From assembly GCA_031274465.1 (NCBI GenBank), contig JAISQC010000124.1, positions 1-6,211 on the forward strand: a stretch of DNA of 6,211 bases, written 5' to 3'. Origin of the DNA: Synergistaceae bacterium (GTDB taxonomy: Bacteria; Synergistota; Synergistia; Synergistales; Synergistaceae). Shown here piece after piece: positions 1-6,186 of this stretch. The notes beneath the pieces were generated by a model. The model was given only the letters and a program-made list of their open reading frames with translations, had not been told where the DNA came from and did not search any database. Made by a program: the position numbers and the translations under genes. Positions within the stretch are counted from its first letter, which is position 1; each line of letters starts with the position of its first letter.

Positions 1-296
1 TGATTTTCGTAGCAGATGCAGCCCATCTCCTCGTGAAGCTTGTGGGCCGCGCCGAAATCCTCGACCTCGAACGCTATGTGGGACTCGTTCTCGCCGAGGT
101 CGTAGGGCTCTTTGTGCTCGTGAAGGCATGTCAGCTCGAGCTGGTGCGAGGTTTCCCCGTCGCCCAGGAACGCGAGGGTGAAACTGCCGCCCTCCCTGCG
201 GCGGAGCTCTTTAAGGCCCAGCGCTGATTCGTAGAATTTCAAGCTGCGGTCGATGTCCGTCACATTGATGTTGCTGTGCAGAAATTTGGATTTCAT
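1..296 (-). CDS. Glyoxalase I-like VOC family metalloenzyme (3' end outside the window)
   Basis: The first 98 codons are visible; the gene runs off the left edge, so the C-terminus is missing. The translation begins MKSKFLHSNINVTDIDRS and continues through an FYESALGLKE segment, LELT and SHIAFEVED, which is the first beta-alpha-beta-beta-beta half and the start of the second half of a VOC (glyoxalase/bleomycin-resistance) fold. Three likely metal ligands sit where lactoylglutathione lyase has them: H7, E54 and H73. The fourth, a Glu near residue 120, would lie outside the window. Known members isomerise the hemithioacetal of methylglyoxal and a thiol to a lactoyl thioester in the cytoplasm; other VOC enzymes of similar sequence act on other substrates, so the substrate is not certain. 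The ATG at 294-296 follows GGGGGA with a 6-nt spacer. It is co-directional with the signalling operon but separated from it by 65 nt, and has no obvious functional link to it. Confidence 0.85.
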   Translation of the reverse strand, partial: MKSKFLHSNINVTDIDRSLKFYESALGLKELRRREGGSFTLAFLGDGETSHQLELTCLHEHKEPYDLGENESHIAFEVEDFGAAHKLHEEMGCICYEN

Positions 297-302
297 TGAC
301 TT

Positions 303-308
303 TCCCCC
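303..308 (-). promoter_or_regulatory. Ribosome binding site of the VOC gene
   Basis: On the minus strand GGGGGA lies 6 nt before the ATG at 294-296. It supports that start, which also places the first metal-ligand His at residue 7, as expected for glyoxalase I-type proteins. The rest of the 297-361 gap shows no convincing promoter and no hairpin followed by a T run, so read-through from the kinase gene is possible. Confidence 0.6.
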
Positions 309-361
309 ATTTTCAATATGATTTCAGGCGATCCGCCGTGCCCCAAAGCCACGGGTTCCTC

Positions 362-2821
362 CTACGCCCGCTTCCAATCTTCCAGCGTTTGCCGCATGGC
401 GTCGTACTCCAGGTTGTCCAACTGATCGCGGAGCCGCTTCGTCAATTCCGCGCCGCGCTCCGATTCGTACTCGTGTCTCTCCAGCTCCTCTATCGCATTC
501 TCTATCGCCTGCGTGTCGTAGGATATCGAGGCTTCCAGCGCCGAGTCGAGCACGAGGCCGTCCGGCTCCGCGAGGCGGTCCTTGGCTGACTGGCTTTTCG
601 ATATGGAGTCGAGCAGCCGCTCTATGCCGGAGATCATGGCTTCGACGGTGCTTACGAACATGGGGTTTTTGGCCAGCACCAGCCCGATATCGCCCTCTTT
701 CGAAACCGCCTCCAGCTCGGCCGCCAGAGATGCGAGGTGGGACGCGCCGATCCCGGCGCCCGCGCTTTTTATCCCGTGCACCGTTATGGCGTAGTCGTGC
801 AGCGTTTTCTTCGACGGGGACCTCAGCTTGTCGAGCAGCGCGGGCGTGTGCGCCACGAATGAGCGAAGCACCGACAGGTAGGTAGCCTCGTCGTTGTAGA
901 AGTCGTTTCCAAACGCGAGGTCGAGCCCCTCCACTCTGCGGTCGCCGATCAGCTTCGCGCCGGACGGCTTCGCGACGCGATGGGGCGAGGAGCGGTCGGC
1001 CTCGCGCAGCGTCTCCTCGCTCTGCTTGTCCCTGATGAAGCGGTTCAGCGCCATGTTGAGGCGCTTTATGTCCATCGGTTTCGGTATGAAATCGTTGAAG
1101 CCGTTCTCGAGGAACATCTCCTCGTTCCCGGCGAGGGCATTGGCGGTGAGGGCTATTATCGGGACAGTCCTCGAATATTCGGTGCCGACCTCCGACCGTA
1201 TCGCCCGCGTTGCCTCTATGCCGTCCATCCCGGGCATCATGTGGTCCATGAAGATGGCATCGTACTTCCGCTCCCCGGAATCGCCCTCCCCTATCGCCCT
1301 TACCCTCTCGATCGCTTCGGCCCCGCTCGTCACGCAGTCTATCTCCAGCCCGTAAGGGATCAGAAGCCCTTTTGCAACGTCCAGGTTGGTCACCACGTCA
1401 TCCACTACCAGCACCCTGCCGTAAGGCATATACGCCCGGTTTATCTGTTTCACCCTCGCCGGCTTGTTCCCGGTGAATTCAAAGCTGCTCAGGTTTCTTA
1501 TCGCCTCGCCGCCTATCGGCGAGCTGTCCGCTATTTTCTGCCGTATCTGCGCAGTGAACCTGCTGCCCGACCCGTATTCGCTCTCCGCTTCGATCCAGCC
1601 GCCCATAAGCGCGGTGAGCCTCTTGACGATGGAGAGCCCCAGGCCGGTTCCCTGTATGTTGCGGTTAGCCTTCGTGTCAAGCTGGCTGTATTCTGTGAAG
1701 AGCCTCGGCATGTCCTCGTCGCGTATGCCTATGCCCGTGTCGCGAACCGTGAAGGTCAGGATAGCGTCGTCTCCCTGGCGGTTCCATCCGATCCCGAGCG
1801 CCACGGTCCCCTCGTGTGTGTATTTGAACGCATTGGAGAGCAGGTTGTTTAAAATCTGCTTCACCCGTATCTCGTCGCCGCACATCTTCGAGGGCAGCGT
1901 CTCGTCCATTTCGAGGTCGAAAGTTATCCGTTTCGACCCTATTCTGACTATGTTGAGGTGAACCACGTCGTTTACGAGGTCCGCCAGATAGTAATCCATG
2001 TTGACGGGCTCGAAGTTGCCCATCTCTATCTTCGAGATGTCGAGGACGTCGTTGATGATTCCGAGCAACGTCGCCCCGGCGTTGTAGATTTTTTCCAAGT
2101 TGGAGTACGTGTCCAAGGGCAATTGCTTTTGCAGCTCTATTTCGGAAAGGCCGATTATCGCGTTGAGGGGGGTTCGTATCTCGTGGCTCATGGTGGCTAG
2201 GAACGCGCTCTTGGCTCTGTTGGCTTCCTCCGCGGCCTCCTTCGCCCTGAACAGGTCGGTCATGTCGTGGTAAACCAGCAGCACTCCGTCGAAAACGCCG
2301 AACTCGTCGAACATCGGGCTGTAATATATCATATAGTTGTGGGGGTCGCCGCCCCCCGAAAAGTCGATGGTCTCGCTGACGCCGGCAATCGGCTTCCTCT
2401 GGGTTTTCACTGTCTTGAGCCTCTCGCTCAGGCGCTCCAGATATTCCTCATCGACGTAGCACTTCAATACGTCCTCTATGGCGTGCCCGCTTATGAGGCC
2501 GAAATTGACCGTCCCGGAAATCTTCAGGAACGACGAAGAGCAATAAACCACGCGGTCGTCTCGGTCGCACATCATGACCAAGTCCTGAACCGTGTCTAGC
2601 ATCATCTCGAGGTATTTTTCCTGCCTGAGCTTCTCGGCGCTGATCATCCCCGCCAGTCTGTCGCGGGTGAAGGAAACCGTCTCGAAGCGGCGTATCTCCT
2701 CCATCTGCTCTTTGACCTGGCTGTCCCGCTTCCGCAATTGCTGACGCAGGCGCCCGTTTTCCTCGCGGAGGGCCGCCAGTTCGTCAGAAAGCCTAGCCGT
2801 GCCGCCGGTCAATCCGTCCAT
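362..2821 (-). CDS. Cytosolic hybrid histidine kinase: coiled coil-PAS-HisKA-HATPase-REC-HPt
   Basis: This 819-residue sensor kinase carries a whole phosphorelay in one chain. Domains in order: a heptad-rich coiled coil at about 11-50; a PAS domain at about 70-190; HisKA with phospho-acceptor H213 in MSHEIRTPLN; HATPase with N-box N325-N330, G1 box DTGIGI (361-366) and G2 box GTGLGL (391-396); a receiver at about 468-595 with D474/D475, phospho-acceptor D526, T559 and K581; and an HPt domain at about 640-740 with H682 in VHGIKSAG. All key catalytic residues are present. A roughly 75-residue helical, acidic tail (about 745-819) follows the HPt and I cannot assign it. There is no signal peptide or membrane segment, so it should sense in the cytoplasm, through its PAS domain, the FIST partner, or both. 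It is the last gene of the signalling operon, 9 nt after the FIST gene. The final HPt is expected to phosphorylate separate receivers, and the two REC-HD-GYP proteins upstream are the obvious candidates. Confidence 0.95.
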   Translation of the reverse strand: MDGLTGGTARLSDELAALREENGRLRQQLRKRDSQVKEQMEEIRRFETVSFTRDRLAGMISAEKLRQEKYLEMMLDTVQDLVMMCDRDDRVVYCSSSFLKISGTVNFGLISGHAIEDVLKCYVDEEYLERLSERLKTVKTQRKPIAGVSETIDFSGGGDPHNYMIYYSPMFDEFGVFDGVLLVYHDMTDLFRAKEAAEEANRAKSAFLATMSHEIRTPLNAIIGLSEIELQKQLPLDTYSNLEKIYNAGATLLGIINDVLDISKIEMGNFEPVNMDYYLADLVNDVVHLNIVRIGSKRITFDLEMDETLPSKMCGDEIRVKQILNNLLSNAFKYTHEGTVALGIGWNRQGDDAILTFTVRDTGIGIRDEDMPRLFTEYSQLDTKANRNIQGTGLGLSIVKRLTALMGGWIEAESEYGSGSRFTAQIRQKIADSSPIGGEAIRNLSSFEFTGNKPARVKQINRAYMPYGRVLVVDDVVTNLDVAKGLLIPYGLEIDCVTSGAEAIERVRAIGEGDSGERKYDAIFMDHMMPGMDGIEATRAIRSEVGTEYSRTVPIIALTANALAGNEEMFLENGFNDFIPKPMDIKRLNMALNRFIRDKQSEETLREADRSSPHRVAKPSGAKLIGDRRVEGLDLAFGNDFYNDEATYLSVLRSFVAHTPALLDKLRSPSKKTLHDYAITVHGIKSAGAGIGASHLASLAAELEAVSKEGDIGLVLAKNPMFVSTVEAMISGIERLLDSISKSQSAKDRLAEPDGLVLDSALEASISYDTQAIENAIEELERHEYESERGAELTKRLRDQLDNLEYDAMRQTLEDWKRA

Positions 2822-2827
2822 TCCAAG

Positions 2828-2832
2828 CCCTC
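2828..2832 (-). promoter_or_regulatory. Ribosome binding site of the hybrid kinase, overlapping the FIST stop codon
   Basis: The minus-strand sequence TGAGGGCTTGGAATG joins the two genes. GAGGG overlaps the TGA stop of the FIST gene (2831-2833) and sits 6 nt from the kinase ATG. Ribosomes finishing the FIST gene would therefore cover the kinase start, which suggests coupled synthesis of sensor and kinase. Confidence 0.6.
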
Positions 2833-3976
2833 ACAAGATGCAGATGACAAAAGAATCGTTGAACAGCATGTTTTCCGTCCTCCCGCCCGGGGCGCATGAG
2901 GGGCAGAGTTCCCCGCCGGAATAGGCCATGCAGTACGCGGAAGCCTTGCCAATGCACTCTCCCACTTTTTTGTGCTCTTTCATGCCGTCCAGCCCGAGGG
3001 TCCAGAAGCGCGACGCGCAGGAATACATCAGCATTCCCCTCCCTCGGGCCAATGCCAGCGCTTCCCACACCTTGTCCTCGGTGGACCTCAAAATGGCGTC
3101 GGGCGACGTCGCGGAAAAAGCGAGCGTGGAACGCTTGGGAACCGTGCCGGTCAGGACGAGGCCGCCGTCCGGCGCGACCTTCATGCAGGCCCTTGCAATC
3201 ACCGCGCCGTCCTCGGGATAAAACACGAGAGGCATAGACTCGAGCCCGGTCACGTCGTTGCCCCTGATGAGCCCGATGGATTCGAGGTATTTCACGGCCG
3301 GCATGTTGTTGACCGTGTGCAGGATGTTCTTAGTGACGCCGGTCACGAGCGCCTTCTGCCTCAGAATGATTTTATAGTCTACAGGCACCGAGAGGAAATC
3401 CGGATCGACATCGCCGTACAGCGCCAGCAGGACAACGGACATGCCATACCCCATTCCGTTGTAAATGGTGCGCGACCCGCTGTCCGGGTCGTTCGAGATC
3501 GGGATCGACCCAAACGCCGGGACGTTTTCCGAAAGCCCGTCGAGCACCCGCAGGAACTCGTCTCCGCCGATGTCGCAAACCCTCGGGACGAAAGCGAAAA
3601 ACATTGCCGGGCGCGACCCAATCGGCGCAAAAACCTTGCGATACAGCTCCTCCACGGGACCGGCGGCGTCGTCGAAAATCGAGGCCGACGCACCTGCCGC
3701 AAAAACCACGTCATCGCTGGTGAGGACGGAGAGGACCATCGCTTTCTTGCTCATCACCCCGCGCGCGGACGACGATATCGTCGTGCAGCCGACTATATCG
3801 AACCCGAGGGCGTCGTGCAGCGCGCCCACGACCCCAATGCCCAGAAAGTCGCTGTGGCAGTGCAATATCCCCGCAGAGTTCTTGGACAGCCTGCCCCTGT
3901 CTATCATTGCGAGCACCTCGGAGACGGCGCGCCCAGCGTCTTCCGTCTCTTCCGTATAGGCAGTGAGCATTTCCAT
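2831..3976 (-). CDS. FIST-domain (FIST_N + FIST_C) sensory protein
   Basis: A 381-residue soluble protein of the FIST family, which is predicted to bind small ligands as a sensor for two-component and c-di-GMP pathways. FIST_N covers about 30-220, including IVGCTTISSS (61-70) and the NGMGYGMSVVLLAL strand region. FIST_C covers about 225-365 and ends with the typical SGGE-CP motif (353-359) and a hydrophobic C-terminal strand. There is no signal peptide or membrane segment, so the ligand is intracellular. Histidines that could serve as ligands are H39, H41, H54, H220 and H335. Cysteines cluster at C341, C349, C358 and C361, the last two forming CPSC. Some family members (NosP in Proteobacteria) bind heme and sense nitric oxide while controlling a neighbouring kinase; the kinase directly downstream here fits that arrangement, but the ligand cannot be read from sequence. 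The start is ambiguous: ATG at 3974-3976 has AGG directly against it, while the ATG two codons later (3968-3970) has AGGA with a 5-nt spacer and may be the true start. Confidence 0.9.
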   Translation of the reverse strand: MEMLTAYTEETEDAGRAVSEVLAMIDRGRLSKNSAGILHCHSDFLGIGVVGALHDALGFDIVGCTTISSSARGVMSKKAMVLSVLTSDDVVFAAGASASIFDDAAGPVEELYRKVFAPIGSRPAMFFAFVPRVCDIGGDEFLRVLDGLSENVPAFGSIPISNDPDSGSRTIYNGMGYGMSVVLLALYGDVDPDFLSVPVDYKIILRQKALVTGVTKNILHTVNNMPAVKYLESIGLIRGNDVTGLESMPLVFYPEDGAVIARACMKVAPDGGLVLTGTVPKRSTLAFSATSPDAILRSTEDKVWEALALARGRGMLMYSCASRFWTLGLDGMKEHKKVGECIGKASAYCMAYSGGELCPSCAPGGRTENMLFNDSFVICIL

Positions 3977-3979
3977 CCT
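3976..3979 (-). promoter_or_regulatory. Candidate Shine-Dalgarno deciding the FIST start
   Basis: The minus strand reads CCTAGGATGGAAATGCTG. AGGA (whose last base is the A of the first ATG) lies 5 nt before the second ATG at 3968-3970 but has no usable spacing to the first ATG at 3974-3976. This favours a protein starting MLTAYTEE, two residues shorter. GGGA at 3987-3990, 10 nt from the first ATG, is a weaker alternative. Confidence 0.4.
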
Positions 3980-3995
3980 AGGAATTTCCCCGATG

Positions 3996-4007
3996 GCGCG
4001 CCCGCGC
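3996..4007. repeat. GC-only inverted repeat between HD-GYP 2 and FIST genes
   Basis: GCGCG-CC-CGCGC is a perfect inverted repeat in the 51-nt gap between the second HD-GYP gene and the FIST gene, inside a wider run of G and C. In RNA it could form a stem of about 4 bp with a 4-nt loop. No T run follows on the minus strand, so it is not a standard terminator. It could pause transcription or stabilise an mRNA end, or may be chance in a GC-rich stretch. Confidence 0.3.
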
Positions 4008-4027
4008 GGCGCAAATCTTTAAAACGA

Positions 4028-5059
4028 TCACGCCGGGATACGGCTGTGTTCGGCAAGCGCGGCAAATTGACCGTGGCAGGACTCGAAAGCCTTGACTATG
4101 CGCGGGTCGAACTGAGAACCCCTTCCGTCGATTATGATGTTTCTTGCCTGCCCATGATCGAATCCCCTGCGGTAGACGCGGTCGCACACCAATGCGTCGT
4201 ACACGTCCGCCACGGCCATTATCCTGCCGCAGAGCGGAATGCCGTCCTCCGACAGGCGGCCCGGATACCCCCTGCCGTCGAACCTCTCGTGATGGTGCGC
4301 GGCCATCGCCTTGGCGTACCCGAGATAGGCCCGCGTGGGCATCCGCGCGTGCATGCCCTCCAGTATCTCGGCGCCTATCGCGGCGTGTCTTTTCATAACC
4401 GCAAATTCCTCGTCGTCAAGCCGGTCCGGCTTCAAAAGATACCGGTCGCTGATCGCTATCTTGCCTATGTCGTGCAGCGGCGCCGCGCGGGACATCATCT
4501 CGATCCCATCGTCTGACAGCTCGCTTTCGAACATCCCCATGTCGGCCAGCTTCCGGGCAAGCAGCTCCACGTATTTGCCTGCCATCGTCACGCATTTGCC
4601 GGCGCCTTCCTGCTTTCCCTCTATCAAATCGGCGAAAATGGCGGACAGCCCGCCCTCTACCTGCTTGAGGTGGTCGTCCAGAACCCTTTTGTACGACGAA
4701 AACCGCAGGTGAAGGTCCAGCCTGTGGAGCAGCAAGCGCTTCTCGACGGGGCTTCTTATAAAATCAGCGGCGCCGGCCTTGAGGCCCCTTGCTTCCGTGC
4801 CCGTGTCGCCCTTGGCGGTGATCAGAATTATCGGGATGCCGCTCAGAATGGGATTGCCGCGCAACGCCCCGATTACCTCCAATCCATCCGTCCCGGAGGC
4901 TATCAGGTCCAGCAGAATCAGGTCGGGGCGCTTCATGACGCATATATCGACTGCCTGACGGCCCGACCTCGCAGGCAGGACCTCATAGCTGCCAGACAGC
5001 ATGGCGGAGATATTTTTCAGGCTCGCCGTGTTGTCATCGACAACCAGTATTTTTTTCAT
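4028..5059 (-). CDS. REC-HD-GYP response regulator 2, divergent at receiver and metal-site residues
   Basis: A 343-residue protein with a receiver (about 1-120), a helical linker and an HD-GYP domain (about 137-330); the family hydrolyses cyclic-di-GMP in the cytoplasm. The receiver keeps D8/D9, phospho-acceptor D51 and T81, but the Met-Pro normally found after the Asp is replaced (LIASGTDG) and the conserved Lys is Ser (IRSP, S103). The HD-GYP part keeps E147, the HD dyad H196/D197, K200, H225, H256/H257, the GYP signature DGRGYP (261-266) and D285. The early conserved His of the HD core is Cys (C156, in GAGKCVTMAGKY) and the nearby Arg is Met (M159). It aligns without gaps to the protein encoded just upstream, so the pair is a tandem duplication. 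The ATG at 5057-5059 overlaps the upstream TGA by one base (TGATG) and has no clear Shine-Dalgarno, implying translational coupling. It may be a low-activity or regulatory partner; activity cannot be decided from sequence. Confidence 0.92.
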   Translation of the reverse strand: MKKILVVDDNTASLKNISAMLSGSYEVLPARSGRQAVDICVMKRPDLILLDLIASGTDGLEVIGALRGNPILSGIPIILITAKGDTGTEARGLKAGAADFIRSPVEKRLLLHRLDLHLRFSSYKRVLDDHLKQVEGGLSAIFADLIEGKQEGAGKCVTMAGKYVELLARKLADMGMFESELSDDGIEMMSRAAPLHDIGKIAISDRYLLKPDRLDDEEFAVMKRHAAIGAEILEGMHARMPTRAYLGYAKAMAAHHHERFDGRGYPGRLSEDGIPLCGRIMAVADVYDALVCDRVYRRGFDHGQARNIIIDGRGSQFDPRIVKAFESCHGQFAALAEHSRIPA

Positions 5060-6114
5060 CAGCTTTGATTTCTGTTCCAGCCGCCGGAAAGGTGTGGGTT
5101 GTTCCTCTCCATTGCCGGGAACTTCTCATAGCAGGATTCGAAAACGTCCACAATGGCCGGGTCGAACTCGGTGCCCCTCCCCTTCGCGATAACTTCGTAC
5201 GCCTCGTCCAGAGTGAGCGCGTTTCTGTAAATCCGCTCCGTTAGGCAGGCGTCGTATACGTTGGCGACCGCCATTATGCGGCAGCAGAGCGGTATTTCGT
5301 TTCCGGCGATGCCCTTCGGGTAGCCCTTGCCGTCGTATCTCTCGTGATGCCCTTCGGCCACGGTCGCCGCGTATTTGAGGTAACGCTGGGTTGGGGTGCG
5401 GTCGTATATGTTGGACAGCACGCGGGCGCCTATCGTGGTGTGTTTTTTCACCGCCTCGTATTCTTCGTCCGAAAGGGGGCCTGGCTTCAGGAGGATGACG
5501 TCGCTGACGCCGATCTTTCCGATGTCGTGGAACGGCGCGGCGCGCGCTATCATCTCCACGTCCTGCGTGGTCAGCTCGCCCTCGAACAAGCCCTTGCGCA
5601 ACACTTCGTGCCCCAGTATTTCGACGTATTTGCTGGTCCGGAGCACATGGCCGCCGCTGTTGTCGTTTTTGCACTCGATCAGATCGGCGAACGAGATGAC
5701 TATGCTGTTTTCGAGCTCTTTGACCGTGTTTTCGAGGTCGGTCTGGTAATCGTTGAACTGGAGGTGCAGCTCGAGCCTGTGGAGCAATATGTTCCTCTCC
5801 GCCGGCTTCGTGATGAAGTCAACCGCGCCGGATTCGAGAGCCCTGAGCTCCGTAGCGACGTCGTGGTTCCCGGTGAGGAATATGACGGGGATCCTGCTGA
5901 ACTCCGGCTCGCCCTTCAACGCGGCGATCGTTTCAAAACCGTCCATATCCGGCATCTCGACATCAAGAAGGATAAGGTCAGGGGGAGCCTGCCCGCAAAT
6001 CTTGAGTGCCTGCGGGCCGGATTTGGATAGCGAAACCTGATAGTTCCCGGAAAGCTGCGCCCCTATCTGCTTGAGGCTCGCCATATTATCGTCGACGACA
6101 AGTACTCTTTTCAT
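5059..6114 (-). CDS. REC-HD-GYP response regulator 1 (probable c-di-GMP phosphodiesterase)
   Basis: A 351-residue protein, first gene of the operon. The receiver (about 1-120) is canonical: D8/D9, D51 followed by VEMPDMDG, T81 and K103 in ITKPAE. A helical linker with heptad character (about 120-140) leads to an HD-GYP domain (about 137-330) with E147, H156, HD dyad H196/D197, K200, KPGPL (210-214), H225, H256/H257/E258 and DGKGYP (261-266). Known HD-GYP enzymes linearise or fully cleave cyclic-di-GMP with a two- or three-metal centre, usually lowering biofilm formation and raising motility. One departure stands out: the Asp expected in VADVYDA is Asn (N285 in VANVYDAC), at the position of the last Asp ligand of the HD fold. 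Activity may thus be reduced, or the metal site altered. The start is well supported by AGGGTG 7 nt upstream and by a strong promoter. Its receiver is the best candidate target for the HPt domain of the hybrid kinase four genes on in the same operon order. Confidence 0.94.
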   Translation of the reverse strand: MKRVLVVDDNMASLKQIGAQLSGNYQVSLSKSGPQALKICGQAPPDLILLDVEMPDMDGFETIAALKGEPEFSRIPVIFLTGNHDVATELRALESGAVDFITKPAERNILLHRLELHLQFNDYQTDLENTVKELENSIVISFADLIECKNDNSGGHVLRTSKYVEILGHEVLRKGLFEGELTTQDVEMIARAAPFHDIGKIGVSDVILLKPGPLSDEEYEAVKKHTTIGARVLSNIYDRTPTQRYLKYAATVAEGHHERYDGKGYPKGIAGNEIPLCCRIMAVANVYDACLTERIYRNALTLDEAYEVIAKGRGTEFDPAIVDVFESCYEKFPAMERNNPHLSGGWNRNQS

Positions 6115-6121
6115 AAGTCGG

Positions 6122-6127
6122 CACCCT
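6122..6127 (-). promoter_or_regulatory. Ribosome binding site of HD-GYP 1
   Basis: AGGGTG on the minus strand lies 7 nt before the ATG at 6112-6114. It is the best Shine-Dalgarno match of the HD-GYP pair and fixes the start of the first operon gene; the second HD-GYP gene lacks a comparable site and probably depends on translation from here. Confidence 0.65.
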
Positions 6128-6128
6128 G

Positions 6129-6141
6129 CAATTCAGAATTG
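6129..6141. repeat. 13-bp palindrome in the operon leader, possible operator
   Basis: CAATTC-A-GAATTG is a perfect inverted repeat with 6-bp arms and a 1-bp centre. It lies about 10-22 nt downstream of the expected transcription start and just before the ribosome binding site. The tight spacing suits a dimeric DNA-binding regulator better than an RNA hairpin, but no regulator gene is present in the window and chance is possible in this AT-rich stretch. Confidence 0.35.
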
Positions 6142-6157
6142 ATATCTTTATGGCGCT

Positions 6158-6186
6158 ATCATATTACATCTTATCGTCCTAGTCAA
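6158..6186 (-). promoter_or_regulatory. Sigma70-type promoter of the signalling operon
   Basis: On the minus strand a -35 box TTGACT (6181-6186) is followed by exactly 17 bp and a -10 box TATGAT (6158-6163), each one base from consensus. An AT-rich run (AATTTTTT, just upstream of the -35) could act as an UP-like element. Transcription would begin near 6150-6152, giving a leader of about 37 nt. The next downstream gaps in the operon show no comparable promoter, so this one probably drives both HD-GYP genes, the FIST gene and the kinase. Confidence 0.75.

Noticed and set aside
318..361. Possible terminator after the kinase gene (CCGTG ... CACGG and GGCG-GAT-CGCC hairpins on the minus strand)
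   Set aside because: The stems are only 4-5 bp and neither is followed by a T run, so I do not call a rho-independent terminator.
297..361. Separate promoter for the VOC gene
   Set aside because: CATATT near 316-321 could be a weak -10 box, but no acceptable -35 box stands 16-18 bp upstream of it.
980..1852. Plus-strand open frame (290 codons) antisense to the kinase receiver and ATPase regions
   Set aside because: It lies wholly opposite highly conserved kinase motifs, has no recognisable fold, and low-complexity composition typical of an antisense shadow.
2972..4516. Long plus-strand open frame (514 codons) antisense to the FIST and second HD-GYP genes
   Set aside because: It spans two well-supported genes and their gap, its translation is rich in Arg, His and Pro with no recognisable domain, and it looks like the antisense shadow of GC-rich coding sequence.
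4028..5059. Second HD-GYP gene as a pseudogene
   Set aside because: The frame is intact over the full length, the HD dyad and GYP signature are kept, and it aligns without gaps to its neighbour, so the changed residues look like divergence rather than decay.
5344..6030. Plus-strand open frame (228 codons) antisense to HD-GYP 1
   Set aside because: It mirrors conserved REC-HD-GYP codons and has no independent motif or ribosome binding support.
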